64,000 bases of DNA from Lunularia cruciata (GCA_948567375.1 OX419757.1:69633836-69697835), one strand, 5' to 3'; positions 36,067 to 49,420 are shown, counted from the first letter of the stretch. Translations and numbers: made by a program. Notes: generated from the sequence alone by a model not told the origin.

Positions 36067-37581
36067 TTATGCTTGCGACGACTTGGTGGATTCAGAGGAA
36101 GCTTGCTGCTGAGAGTCAGTCAAACTCCTCTCCAGGCGGCGAATGGTTGCAGTAATGCCATCTATCTCTGGCTCCTCCCCAGTTGCTGGCAATTTTTTGA
36201 CCTTGGCCTCAGCTTCCTCAGCTTGCAGCTTCAAAGTAGTTTGTAGGTAGCCTGGTTTGAGCAAGCAAATATCAGCGCACCTGTTTGATAGTGAAAGTTT
36301 GTTCACTAGCCAAACTACATTTACTTGATCCGATCTTGCCTCTCATGCAAGTCACGCAATGGATTCCAACATTTAGTTATTGGTCCAGTTTCTCCCTTTG
36401 TCATCCTTGGTCTACCCTACAGCAATAAGTTGTAAGTTACAAGTAAATGGACAACAACAGCTGTTGGTAAACTTCAGACCTCCAGTTGCTCCAAGGTTGT
36501 CCATAAAGATAAGCTCAAAATAGAACAATTGATCGTACATCACTTACCGAGGGGAAAGCAAAAAGCGGCTCCAAGAACGGAACCGAGTGCTGCAGCCCTC
36601 ATTCGTGATGGGAAAGAGCCTGGTACTGCAAATGTAACATCAACAGTTGCAGTGGTAGCAATGCAGAACTTTTGCACCTACATGTCAAACGATTCAACAA
36701 ACTTGTACACTTGATCTATGACGGAAGTGGTACATGGTAGAGAAGCTACATGCAAGATTGAGTCTGATGGCTACTCTAGGGTTACTTGCTGACATGGGTT
36801 CATAATTGCCAATAAACAGGACCAAACAAGGAGTTGGATTCTTACATGCTAGCCCAAATGCCGCAGCGGTTGTGCAGCCTGCGGCTGCTACATTAGAGGT
36901 ATCTCGAAGGTTAAACTGTCTGGCGTAACACCATTGAGCTCCGCAGAATATGGCAGTGAACACCCCTAATCTGGCACCACCTAGTACACTCCCTCTCGTT
37001 ATTCGTATAAGCCTTTGCTCCATCATTTCTCTCCACATAAATCTCTGCGTTCTCAAATCCTTCCCTGCCTGCATGGGCGGAAGGACCTCTCCAAAGTGCT
37101 GCAGAAGAAATACAGCGTATTAACAGAAACTGTTGTTACACTACCAAGACAAAGAGTACTCTATGTGCTCCTCAACACTCGCCAGAACAAACTTTTCAAC
37201 TGTTTGTGGCCCTTAGAATATAAATTCTAAGATTACCTACGCTACAAAGCAGTGTGATCCTCACCGAACAGCATCTTCAGAATTCAGAAGTATTCCACCC
37301 TAATTACTAATTTCTTTACTTTTGCAATTCAGCTGTAGATCACGATTCGCACCAGTATTAATCGCCCGAATTGCAGGTGATCACCACTAATGTGAATAAT
37401 GACGCAGAGCTGGAAGTTGGGAAGAAAAAGAACGATGAACGCTATGAATGACATAAGGAGGAAGGTTGAAGGAGCTTACAGAAGATGCGAGGGCTTCTTT
37501 ACATCCTCCATAGAGCATGCCTGCAAGAACACCGAATGAAGCCTTGCTACCCCAATCATCAAATTCTTCGCTTGTAGTCAT
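36067..37581 (-). CDS. TIMMDC1-like Tim17/22/23-family membrane protein
   Basis: Four exons: 37581-37480, 37098-36846, 36625-36548 and 36251-36067. All are GT-AG, phases close, product 205 aa. Glycine-rich membrane segments typical of the Tim17 fold are visible: SKASFGVLAGMLYGGCKEAL (about 12-31), GGARLGVFTAIFCGAQWCYA, NVAAAGCTTAAAFGLALPG and RAAALGSVLGAAFCFPLGYL. The 'R.GVFT..F.G.Q' pattern and the charged coiled tail (LKLQAEEAEAKVKKL) resemble human TIMMDC1, a mitochondrial inner-membrane assembly factor of respiratory complex I. Other plant Tim17-family members (HP20/HP30, OEP16) are alternatives. The start ATG lies in a longer open frame; MTTSEEFDDWG was chosen because upstream codons do not look conserved. 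Confidence 0.8.
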
Positions 37582-39591
37582 CGAAATTAGACAGCAAGAC
37601 GGAGAATTATGAACCCTGAATCCCTCAATCAAGCTGACATCTCCTCAATTCAATGAAGATGACAAAATTTGCGATCAGCGATCACCAGTGTAGAAAAGCG
37701 AAGCTGGTAAGACTGTGAAATCAAACACCAGAAGAAGACGAAGAGCCGCAAATACAGCCAGTCATTCAGCTAAAACTTCTCCCTCTCCTCCAACTATGGA
37801 TCGAAGGGAGAAGTAAAACCCCAGGACAAAGCCAGGACTCGGGAAGAACCGGCGTTCAGAGCAAGACGTTTGACGGACTCTGAAGCTTTCTTCAGTTTGA
37901 ACTTAATAGCCGGGAATGTTTCCCGATATTCCTACTTTGCTAATCTAAGTTGCCATAGTTTCCCGATACCACGTAACTAATCTTAGTTTTTGCCCGGCAG
38001 CTTTCTACTCCTATCGGGAAGTTTACCTGCCCACAAAGTCTCCTCGAACCCTGGGAGGAGCTGTGACGGGGAACGAGAGTAGGCAGGATCCTTCACTATT
38101 ACTACCCGGAACCAAGCGGTAGTTCCGGTCTAGGTATGTAGTGTATAAAACCAATTCGACCAGTAGCAGCTGTGATTGTAACAGGGAAAACCAGTATTCA
38201 GAGGATGGAATTGTGTGTTTGACAGACTGAGTCCGTGTTAGACTGATGTACTGAGTTGAAGGAACTTGTTTGATTGTGTCTGGAATTTCAACTAGTGGAT
38301 CCTTCATGTGGGTCATTTTGTGAGATTAGGCTGGGTATATTGGCACATTCTGTGCCCCGGTGGAAGTGTACGTTGTAGAGAACGGAAGGTTTCTCGGCTT
38401 TGAGTAAGCTTGACAACATGAGCAGACATAAGATCTGGTGGAAATGTGCATGTCGCGAAAAGAGCAACGATTCCATCTCTTGCTGTCTGACTCTCCAACC
38501 GCAGATACAAACCATCTCCCTATGGCAATCTTACAAAGATATGTACGGTAACAGTTATAAGTAATCAGACACAATGCAATGTGTAAAGGGAATGAATGAC
38601 GGAATATATGGGATGGTGTATTTATGGTAGAAGATGGTACGATGGTGGTATTTGAACTGGGTTTTCCCACCCACATATGACTAAACACGAGTATCAACAT
38701 GGCATAAACGATGACCGCGGTAGGGCCTCTCAAAGACCGGATTTTCAGTTCTTAGAAGTCTTTTAGATAATGTTTCGGTGTATGAAACAGGAATGAAACG
38801 TGAACACGAGGGAGAGAAAAAGCTCATCAACTCAGCTTCAGATGTGCTCTCTCTTGTTTCCTGAACAATGAATGACTCACTCTTGTAGTGTCTCAAGCTA
38901 TTCTGGTCCCACTCTTCACCAGTATACCCTAGGCTTTCCATGTCACCTCGTAGAAAGATGGTAGTCCCCGTTTCTCTAGTTCCGAAGTGTGAAGTCTATG
39001 GATATCAGTATTTCTCACGACTCCGAATTTCAATGGGACTTGTAAGATCTTTGCAGCTATCAAGCTACCAATCTGCACGGATGATTCAAAGGGTATATAA
39101 TCTGCACGTATACAAGTTGAAAGATTGCTGTTCCAAAAGCCTTGTGAGAGTCAAAGATAATGCACTAACTCCCACTTAAGTTCTACCATTCAGAGGAATT
39201 TGATTGGAAGCCACAATTAAAGGGCGGTCGACAGCGACCAGAAGCAGCTGAAAGACGTCTCTCAAGAGTGTTGAGCGCAATATTCAGTCCACATGTTTGA
39301 AATATTAGGATTTGGTTTGGAGGACTCACGGCATAACACAAATATTCTCCATTTAACAATTGTGTCTCAGATTATGGAGTCGTAGTGCATCTAATTCTCC
39401 AAAATTCTCGCAAATCTCCATGTTCTTCCAACATCTACGTTCAGATGAAAGCCTCATCAATCGCAGTAGCTGGTAAAGAATTAACTTAATGGTCCGATTT
39501 CACATATTCAAGTAGACATGTCATCCCCGAAACAATTAATTACAAGTTCCATCTCACCTTCATCTACAATTACAAAGCACACTTCGGCAAC
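37582..39591. other. Intergenic region between PIMT and TIMMDC1-like genes
   Basis: It should hold the TIMMDC1-like promoter and the PIMT 3' UTR. A minus-strand frame at 38941-38681 (MESLGYTGEEWDQNSLRH) has protein-like wording for about 50 codons but no recognisable family and no splice partners that I can defend. Confidence 0.4.
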
Positions 39592-42500
39592 TTAGACAAG
39601 AGGAACATAGCGCACTCCCATCTCGTGCTTTTGCTCAATGGTCCCATCAGGTCGCTTGTCAATGATAACCAGATCCTGCGAGAACAAGATAAGAAACGAA
39701 ATGAGTTAAAAATTCCAGCCTGTTTGACGCTTGGGAAATAAAAAGTGCTCCCCTGATGGCCTAGATGAAAACCAAAAGCTTTAGCCGCAACATTCTCTTG
39801 ATTTAAAACCATCTACCTTTTCATCATCTTCCACCTGCATACCAAGGTTGACAACAAAAGAAGTAAGGGAATTGTGAAGTTTATCAAGATTGAGGAAAGA
39901 ACGAAGGGACAAAAAACTGTCACAAAGATAAAGAGCTTCTGCTGCAATCTTCTCAGAGGGTAGTGTGTGCAGTGTTATCAACAAACGGACACCCTAAAAT
40001 GCTAGGCACTCCCTAGATCAGGACTTTCTCTAAAATTACCTGATTATTTTTCCCGACAGGAATAACCATGCGACCACCTGGTTTCAACTGATCCACGAGT
40101 GCTTGCGGTAATTCTGTTATCTCATGATAATACGGGGACAGCATCAGCAGTTCGATCATGATGCTACACGGATAACGCACTCATAGAAGCACCATGCAAT
40201 CCACAGAATCCTCACATAGCAGGTTGAGCATCTAAGACTATGTTGCACGTTGTTACAGACTGATTGGCATGAAATAACAACTAGAGGTTTCTTACACACA
40301 GATTCTCTCATATCAGGTGGAAGACGCGATGCTTCACCTTCTCTGTATGTTGGACTACAAATAATTACAGTATAAAAGCTCAACTACTGCATTCTTTTCT
40401 CTATGAACTTTGCACTATAGGTTGACTTGCTAGAGTTAAATTAACCTGCTGCTGCAGCTCCGACGTGGATGGCGTTGTAAGGTGCTGCATCTGGCCAGCC
40501 TTCCTTACCATCTGCCACTGGAGTGTTCAAATACGGAAGTTACATGTGCAGGTATTTTCCAAAGTCGATAGACTGTATGTCTGGAAAGTCTCTCTTTTCG
40601 TTAAGAAAAGACTCTCATCCGCATCACGGATCCAACTAGATGTAGATAAACCAATCACAATGGCCAACGTTTGCCACAATGCCAGGACTTGCTTGACTGA
40701 AAAAATTGCAGAATTGCAGCGAGAACTTAATAGAGACTGCACGCTTCAACAATTCACTCTGCTTACCATGAATCTCAAGTTGCCCATTCTCCAGCAGGTA
40801 TCCAGCTGCCCCACGCTTGATGGCCTGTATAGACTTATCAACCAGCTCGGGAATGTGCTCTACTCCGATAATTTTTCCACTTTCTCCCACCTTACATCGC
40901 AGACACAAGCAAAGATTAGAGAAAGGATGCCAATACATGCAGATGGATCAACGAATTAGGTAGAGCATATTAATTCTGCAGAACTGAATGCAGTAAGAGA
41001 TGGCCATTACTAGAGGGTGGACTTATGAACAGCCAAACAATGTGCAGCTTCTATGCCAAATCACAACCAACAAGTGTGTGGTTACTACCAAGCGAAACAA
41101 CTCTGACTGAAGGTTCAACTGCGAATATCAAAGCCAGATCATAGACAAATCAAAATCCTTAAACCAGTCGTTACCATGACGGCAAATACTGCAGTTAGGT
41201 AGCCAGATCCAGAGCCCACATCTAGGACATGCATTCCTGGCTTCAGGTGGTCCGCAAGTAGAGAGAGGCAGTAGCCGTGCTGTCGAAAGATATTTCAAAA
41301 GTCTGATCAGGCAAGTCTGATGTGCACCATGCTTAAATCATAATGAGCCAAACCAAACGTATTTGATTGATGGGAGCAGAAGCCAAACGAAACATATTCT
41401 ATATTCATGCTAAACGTCCATATGACCGTTTAGACTGTGGAAGTCAAATCAAAACAGAAAGAATACAGGATTTGGCTCACTGGTCTTCATCCGTATCGAA
41501 GGCAATTTTTGCATGAATTTTTAGAAATAATAGATTACAGGCAACATATCGTGACGAGTGACTCGGAGAACACTGGGGTCTCAAAGACGTCAAAAGATGT
41601 TGCATAGCATCTGCAGAGACGTGGTTGCCAAATAGAATTCCGCACAGTTCAATTCAGTGTTATCCAGTGAATAGAGTGTGCTCATTCTCCTAGATTTTGA
41701 AGGCATACCATGTGTGGTGCCGAGATAGTTGCGCCATATCCTGCCACGTTCATATAGAAGCGTAAGTTATGTGGAACTTTCTTGAAATCAAACGGCTAGT
41801 CTCTGTCATTGTACAGATATGCAAAGACGTTAGCAAGCCTATCTTTGAACAACATCTATAACCTTAAGAGAAGAACAAAATTCATGATCGAAACATTACT
41901 TACCTATGCTCTGTGGGGCGTCATCATATGCGAAACCACCAAGAGGCACGAAATGTGCTCTGTCAATCTTGGCCATAGCTGCTCCCGCCTCGGGTGACGT
42001 GAGGATGTCATGCTCTTGAAAAAGACAAAATTAATGGTCAGTCCAGAGAAGCTCGCACTCAGATATACTATGCTTCGTGCATTTCTTGATGATTCATAAG
42101 GTGATGTGACATACTGGCCATCCCAATAACGTCTTTCGGACTCCCACACCTAGATTTAGCTTCACTGGGATATGACGTGTTTGACGTTATATCCCAGTGA
42201 AGCTAAATCTGCTTGAGGCTTACTTTTTCCCCTAGGATCTACAGAACGAAATCCATCGCACCAGGTGAGCACGTGAATAACTTGTTTGATCGAGAAAGTA
42301 TCAGTGAATTCAGAAAGTTGAAATACATAGATCAACTCATCACCGGAAAGCTTGGACAAACTAAGGCACCGCAAAAGAGCACAAAGTTTAATAGTAGATA
42401 ATTTTCAAAGCAAAGGCCAGGTTTCGGAACTTTGGCTCTGCTTGTTCTCCCATTGGAAGAAAGAGCCTACTGGATTGAGGAAAGCAAGGCATTAATGAAA

Positions 42501-42688
42501 GGTGGTGAACTCAAGGCATGAGAAGCGCAAAGAGAAAGGGATGACAATTGGCAATCGACTGCAGCCACCTTCGTATTTCCAAATTTTGACGGACTCAAGA
42601 AAACTACTATCGGAGATAGTTATGAGACCTTACTCTGGAGATTTGCCACAAGCTCTGTGTTGTTCTTGCCATGACACCTCCAACTCAT
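39592..42688 (-). CDS. PIMT: Protein-L-isoaspartate O-methyltransferase
   Basis: Eight exons: 42688-42634, 42014-41904, 41740-41709, 41279-41175, 40890-40767, 40511-40446, 40113-40040 and 39675-39592. All are GT-AG, phases close, product 216 aa, slightly shorter than the usual 230. It uses S-adenosylmethionine to methylate isoaspartyl residues and so starts repair of age-damaged proteins. Conserved blocks in order: MSWRCHGKNNTELVANLQ start, AMAKIDRAHFVP, DDAPQSIGYGATISAPHMHG (substrate loop), VLDVGSGSGYLTAVFAVM (SAM motif I), GKIIGVEHIPELV, APYNAIHVGAAA, LVDQLKPGGRMVIPVG and VRYVPLV at the end. The DGKEGW segment replaces the more usual GDGR. No signal peptide is visible, so a cytosolic or nuclear form is likely. 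Intron 1 contains the hairpin described separately. Confidence 0.95.
42152..42210. repeat. Long near-perfect hairpin in PIMT intron 1
   Basis: Arms 42152-42178 and 42184-42210 (27 nt each) are reverse complements except for one position, separated by a 5-nt loop (gtttg). In RNA the mismatch could be a G:U pair. It could be a foldback element relic or a hairpin RNA; the loop is shorter than in typical plant miRNA precursors. Confidence 0.9.
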
Positions 42689-45339
42689 TTCATCCCTTTG
42701 CTTTCTGCTGCTTGAGAAACGAAGCCGCGAAGGAACTGCTTCCAACAGATTACGCGTTTGAATTAGGACTTGGAGAAAGATCAGAGCAGAAATAGGAGAA
42801 AGATCTCAGTATAGTATTTCATAAAGGAGGTACGATTTCGTCAGAATCGTACCTCTTATTCACCAAGCAATTTGATATGTCTGTAAGCAAGAAATGCCAG
42901 ACAAGAAAGGCCAATGCCACAGACCGGTCGGGCGACGACAAAATGGTGATAGCAAACCAGATAACGCGATCCGGTTTATGATACCACTCACGGGATTTAC
43001 ACAAGAAGGATAATTTACTCAATCGAGAAGTCTGGAAGGCAGTTTTTGCTCCTGTAGACAAGAGAATACGCCCCGGCGCTGATGCTGGATGTGAGCATAA
43101 ATTACAGAGTGAAGAGATCAATCAGACGGTGACGAGATGAGAGGAGGCGTGAGGAAAGCGAATCTAAACCGCAAATTGCCTCTGAGGTTACGAATTATGA
43201 CAATTCTCTTGAAGAAGACGTTATGGAGAAAGTGACACTGTTGCAATTCTTTGATACGGGCGGGACCCGCCTATGCACTGGAGACCATTCAAGAGACCAC
43301 TGACTCCCTTCTTCACGCTACCTTAGGCTCCTCGTCAGTGTAAGCTCTACGCACAAGGGATACTAACAGTATTGGCACAGTCCAACAAATTATTCACTAG
43401 TCCCATCTAAAAACCGAGCACTGTTGTTCCCCTTGATTCTCTTCAAAAATATATGTGCCTCCTCTTACTGCTCTTCCAAAGCAAATAACTCCCGCGTCCC
43501 GCCTCTGAGGTCAAAGAGCTCTACGATTCACTACGAGAAACTCCGACAAGAGTCTCATTTCTAAAGCCTCAATTCACCTACCATCCTCTCATCCTATCCT
43601 CGCATCACGACTTGTTTAATTCCTCGATCATAAATCTCTCCTCTCTCCATTCTCATCGCTAGCGATGAGAATAGAACGAAGTTGAAGCGCTAGCGCTAAT
43701 TGTCGTCTTTACTTCAACTACCACAATGACTTTATCTACTCATCATCATGTACCACAATGAGCCACTCTACAATGCGCTAGAAACAAAGGCTACATGCAG
43801 TAGAGGACGTCACTCTTAGTCTTCACATTGCAAACGTACAACACATTCAATAGAGTACAACACCATCCAGATTACAGACAATTTTGTCTTCAGTACAATT
43901 TTCTCACATAATAATTCTACGAACTTCTTGCAGATCAACCAGACAAGCTGAAAAGTTTGAGCTGTAATACGCTTAAGTTTAGAGATGAAGATTACATTCC
44001 CTAATTCGTGTCGCGAAGTATCGGTGAAGAGAAGTTAATTTGCTTGAAAGCATGAGTGACCGGCAGAGTCAGAACACTGATCAGTATGCTCCTGCAGTAC
44101 CTTCACTGAATTCCTTCGTGCGTCTGAACCCTGTGAAGTTTTTCGTTCTCGTTTCTCGGCAGGCAGTTGTTTAAATCCCGTCACAGGAGTTGCGGTAGAC
44201 AGGTCATCTCCCCTACGTCACTACGATTGCCTTCGTGGAAGAAGTCCGTTTCTTGAGAAATCATGAGAAAAAGCCTGTCCTCTTAAATCTCATTGGTCAT
44301 GGTGAGTTTCTTAAGAGAACCTGACAAGGCATACTGTCTAGCACAGTCTTGACCACGAAGAAACCAAGAACGAGCGCGAAGTGTCAAGCTCAGATTCCTT
44401 TCCTGAAAAGACAGACCAGACCCAAAGTTTGTGTAGCTGTCCTGTCGCTTGTGACCCACCTGTCTGATGTCTTTCTAACAGGAGTTGGCTTGAAACAAGT
44501 TGCCAAGAAAATCAGAATTGTTATTTTCTCGATGTTTATTGAACAATCCTAGCAGGAGGAAAGAGTTCATTGTTAGTTCCAAGAAGAGTTGCTGAAAGGC
44601 AGGTTGATTCCTCACAAGCACCAGTTTGTAGGATGATGATGCCAGAAACTCTTGTTCCAACTTCGACGGGCCCCACAACTTTCACGATCGGAAGTCCAGA
44701 AGCGTTTTTACCAGGACCAGACTTCCAATGATGCATGTTATTGAAGTCCGGATAAAGTAATCGGAAAATACACGTAACAGAGGTCAGCAAATTTGTCGAT
44801 TGCGCCAAGATTCAGTCGACAGGCGAGTATTTTATAGTACAATGCAACACGATTGGAAGTAATCGACAATGGCACGGGAGTCGCTCGGTTCAACGGATGT
44901 GTAGGCTAGGAATTCAGGGTCCTCTATAGACGTTCAAATATGAGCAAGCGAATGAGGAGAATCTGGATGTGAGTCGTTTGAGATCTGATTATCATGTCCG
45001 TGGCAGCACCAGCTAAAGTTACATTTAAAGTGGGAGATAACTCCTGAAGAGTTTCTCTGCGCAGCTATAGCAAACTATGACGAGAAATTTGCAGTAAGTA
45101 GAACAGATAGATGCACTGGAAGTGTAAACACAACGGGGATTCTAGAATCTACGGAGAAACCCATGAATCTATACACTGTTAACTTCTATAGCCTCTAAGC
45201 GCCTGGGATTAAGCTTGAGGGTCTTCCATCCAGTTGTCACTTCCCATATGGCAGAAGGGCTAACTTATGAAAGCAGACGGTGACTTGAATCATCTTCGAA
45301 TTGGATAGCATAGTGCTCAACCTGAATATCATCTCCCTA
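42689..45339. other. Intergenic region upstream of PIMT, no gene recognised
   Basis: It contains the presumed PIMT promoter. A minus-strand frame near 43.1-42.8 kb is open for 100 codons but has no family resemblance, and a minus-strand frame at 44.8-44.5 kb is likewise unrecognised. A small palindrome (tagcgatgagaa / ttctcatcgcta) occurs around 43650-43675. Confidence 0.4.
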
Positions 45340-47220
45340 CTGTTTGTAGTTCCGTCATTTCTTCTTCTCATGAAGTATCCATAATTGACAGGTGAATATC
45401 TTGCGGGTTGTCATCACTCAATAATTCTGGAACAGAGCCGACATTTGTTTCAGGGTGAGGGCTGGAAAAGAGAGGGAAACAAAGTCGTGCTTTGTTTGTT
45501 GTCGTGCTCATTTACAACCATTCGGTGCTCGATGCTTTGGAATCTGTCACTGCTCCATACCTGCAACGCACAGCCAGATTGCAGACAACGAGTGAGGCCA
45601 GGATCTCTATGCTCGACCTGCAGATAAAAACCAGTAGTGAGCAGAGCGTTAAAGTAGTAAGAAAGTAGTCACGACTGCTCTAGTCAATTAGACAGGCAAC
45701 AAGAAAACATCTGATTCAAGCATAACCAAGAGAGGGCAAGCACCCGAGATAAAAAAACCAATTTTTCGAGTGGCATGTTAGCAAGGAGGAATTCAATAGT
45801 AGATCTGAAACAGGCATATAAAAGTATCTAGAAATTGATATCAAAGTTCAAAGTGCGGGCAGACTGATGTGTGGACGTGGATGATGCTGAAACGACCTGG
45901 AGTCCCTGCCTTTTGAGAGAGAGAAAGTATCAAACCGTAATCCTAGAATATTTGATACCCAACATACGATTACCTGAAACATGACACCTATATTGCCCAC
46001 AAAGGCGTCCCGCATGGGTTTAACACCAATATATTCACCGTCGCTCTGTCCCCTCCCACCTCGTCTTGCATTAGAATAGTGAAAGCATCAGGGTCTTTAT
46101 ATCTGCTCACACCGAGGGTCCGATCGGCAATTGGGCAAACTTGACAACAGTTGAGGCGAATCAACGAAGTGCGGTTGTCAAAATATTTGGAAAGTACCTC
46201 TGCTTGAAGACCTAGGCTTTGGGACAGAATCTTATAACTCAGCACCTTGCAAGCTTTACCATATTCTCTCGCAAGCTTTCCTACGATCATCCAAGCGACT
46301 ACCATATTCAGATGGTGATACCAAGGACTTTGAAAGCTTTTTATGAATTCATTACGCATTGATATTAATCACACAATCATGTACAGAACCGGTTCCTCGC
46401 AACCTATGCATGAGACTTGCTAACAGTGAAACGAATAACAGAGAGCCATATACTCTGTATTTATACTACTGAAACTTTATCTCGGCCAGCAAGTCCTATC
46501 GTAGAGTTGTTTCGGAGAAACACACCAAACCTGTGGAGATTCACGACCTTTGACAAATTTAATCTTTTAACTATTTGATAAGTACATAAACCGGCTTGTA
46601 GACCAGAAGGAAATGCACCTCAGTCCTGGAGGATTCTGCGGCTCTTGATTTGTTGGTGTGTTCAACGTTGCGCCGCTCTCGTCTGGCAGCTGGGCACAAT
46701 CTCGGACGAGATAATCAACACCTCGTTCCACTCCATGTGAAACTTTGTGACTTCGACACTGAATGACCCACATGGTTGCTCAAAATATTTTATCACCTTT
46801 GCCTTCTTTCTCCTCAGAGTAAGCGCGAAAAGCGCTGCGGATTTTCTCTCAACCTCATCTATCCGACTCAGAGGAACACCATGATTCAGAACTTGAAGAA
46901 ACCCCACTCCTCAGCTGCTTTCCCAACAGCACCAACGACGTTCTTCACAGCCTCTTCGTACCAGAGTCGAAAGGGTCCTAGGATGATAACTGGTATCTGA
47001 CCAGTAGGTGATCCGAAGTACTCAATGTGCTTGATTTGAGGCGGATTCTGGGTCCAGCACAAAAATAGAATCTTCGGGGTCCAGCCCTTGAGGAGGAGAA
47101 CAATCTTCAATTTTGTTTTCTCCAAAGCGTCTACCAAAGGGCTTTCAAGCCCCATTCTAGCTACCTTTAAACACCTGCAGCTCAAACATAGAATTTCGAG
47201 AATCGACTTCAACTCACCGT
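45340..47220 (-). pseudogene. 2-oxoglutarate/Fe(II) dioxygenase pseudogene
   Basis: The minus strand carries the pieces of a plant 2OG dioxygenase in order. The N-terminal domain reads IPVIILGPFRLWYEEAVKNV, AEEWGF and VLNHGVPLSRIDEVERKSA (about 47.0-46.75 kb). The core reads SLGLQAEVLSKYF, TSLIRLNCCQVCP and LGVSRYKDPDAFTILMQDE (about 46.3-46.05 kb), then DGEYIGVKPMRDAFVGNIG. The last exon from 45560 reads VWSSDRFQSIEHRMVVNEH and ARLCFPLFSSPHPE. Breaks include a 1-base loss in 'EEWGF', another frameshift before DGEYIG, missing core sequence and a frameshift near the C-terminus. The first iron-binding His (HxD) is Tyr, and the RxS motif has become RLC. Substrate unknown. Confidence 0.85.
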
Positions 47221-48886
47221 CTTCGATGAACGTGATACCTCATATTGAAAACTCAAGAAGGAATTCACAAATCAGATAAATTAAAAGAAAAGGTTCTAGT
47301 CAAATGTTATCCAAAGCTAACTGAACATACTAACTTTGTGGACGGAAAATATCGTTTAATCAGCTTTAGCTGGGAGTTCAATTCAGCAGGATCACCAGCG
47401 ACAAACCTCTTGCAGTTAGGAAGTAGAGGTCCGACCGCACATAACAGTACCAGACTTCCTTCGTAGCAGTTTCCGCTGAATTGGAGAGCGTCTCAAGATT
47501 CGCAGAAGTAAACGAGAGGGACTCAATGCGCGAAAGCACGATAACAAACTCAAAACTCAGTTGTTGCAGAATGTGATCAATTCATAAGACTTACTTGTCA
47601 GCCTGTGCAAAAGAAATCTCATATCTTAGAACTTCTTTGTTCTATTCCGAGCTAACAGCTCAAATTCACCTTCATATTTACGTGCGTTGTTACACATCGG
47701 GAATCCGAGTACAAGAACTGACCGCACTGACCAGAAGTCGAATTCAGAATTAGAAGGAGTCGACAATGTAGGAAAATCAGCTCAAGTTCTGCAAATCGAG
47801 CCAGATTGTGGAGAAAACAGCAAACAGAGCAGCAGTGTCCTGTGATGTGCTCATGCACGTTCATTTCTATTGTAGTCGTGGGTTGTTTATTCCAAATCTA
47901 CGTTCTCTGGTTTTGTTTCGCTACTTTGTACCTCCCTCCATCTGCGTTTATCAGATCAGGCCTCCCATTCCATTGTCATCGTTGGATTTGGCTTACCTGA
48001 TCACGTTTTGCTTCAGTGCGCAAATTTTACCGACTTCTGCACGGATCTGCTAATCCTCATACAGTGGTGATTCCAATTGCATTGTTTTCCTGCACAGAGA
48101 ACACCTGCTTTATGGACTGAATGTGTTTTGAAAGTAGCAACTTGACGACTGAAACCAAAACAGCCGTAACCAATATCGGCAAGTAACGTGAGGAAACCTA
48201 CCTCCGAATTCAAACATGTGCTGGTGAGATTACCTTCCCAGACTATCAGTAGCTAGTTCGCGACACGTCCAATCATTTCGTGGGCTTTTCCCCGAATTCC
48301 GTGACTGACGCCCTTGCGATACTGTAGTCTTCGCTACTCCGTGACCTTTACTGAAAATTTTGGTACCCCTAAGAATCTGTTTAACGACCATGAGAAACTA
48401 ACGGCTTCGACAGGCATCGCTTTCGAAGGTGTGAAGAAGCCCTACTGTTCGAAACTCCAAAAAGCCAATGGCTACGTTCGGCTCCCAAGCCAACGGCTAC
48501 GTTCGGCTTAAAGTTTGTCCAAGTTCGTCGTGCAAATCCAGAGAATATGCCCGAACGTCGGGTGGCAGAGCCGATAAATCCTGGTAATTCTGAACGGACT
48601 GGTAATTTTGAACCTAGAGCTAAATCTAGTAGAGTGAAGAGTAACTTAACAAACATGATGTAAAAAGTTCCCTTGGACGTGCTTGATGGGGTATTTCCGT
48701 CTCTTCTGTGTTCTATGTGGTTACCTTTATCGAAAAAGTTGAAACAAAAGATTTTGGAGCGAAAGGTTTTATTGGATTGGAGCAAGACTTCTCATGTACT
48801 ATTCCCCTATATGGATTCATCTCGAACAGGTCCACGGTAAGAGCAAGGACCGGACGGTGCCCCTTAGGTCAATCATGGTATATAAA
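47221..48886. other. Intergenic sequence, nothing recognised
   Basis: Short frames only. A small direct duplication occurs at about 48465-48510, where 'ggctacgttcggct' appears twice. Confidence 0.4.
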
Positions 48887-49420
48887 TAATTGATGATATT
48901 CAAAATATGTTATTAAAAAAATATATAAATTTATTATTTTAATAATTTGAAATAAATAATTATATAAATATATATTTTAAATTTAATAATATAAAATGTA
49001 ATAATTAAATATTAATATTTGAATAAATATTATAATATTTATATTTTTAATTTAATTTTTAAATTAAATATTAATTTTTAATTAAAATATAATATATATT
49101 CTATAAATAGATATATAAGATAAAAATATTTATTTATTATTTTAAAATATAAATTATAATTATTAAAATATATTAAATTTTATTTAATAAAATATTTAGT
49201 ATAATAATAATTATTATATATTAAAATAAAAATAAAAAATAATAACTATAATAATTAATAATTTTGATATGTATTTATTTTACAAGAATATAAATAAAAA
49301 TTAAAAAAATATTAATTATTTTTTCATTTGTAATTATTTTTTTTCATTGAATTTTATAATGATCAATATATTGAATTTTGAAATATTAATTTTGAAGTAA
49401 TATGATGGAGTTGGGGTTCA
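48887..49420. other. Extremely AT-rich block
   Basis: Roughly 500 bp composed almost only of A and T, with 'aaatatatt'-type words and practically no G or C. It begins abruptly after the last GC-normal sequence and ends at the start of retrotransposon-derived DNA. It could be an expanded low-complexity spacer or a matrix-attachment-like region; no gene. Confidence 0.8.

Noticed and set aside
36316..36400. Possible extra exon in the TIMMDC1-like gene after a TGTAG acceptor
   Set aside because: Joined to exon 3 it gives an immediate stop, while skipping it joins FCFPLG to YLQTTLK in frame as the family requires. At most an alternative or relic exon.
48381..48785. 134-codon minus-strand open frame
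   Set aside because: No recognisable motif, poor codon wording and no splice partners; likely chance.
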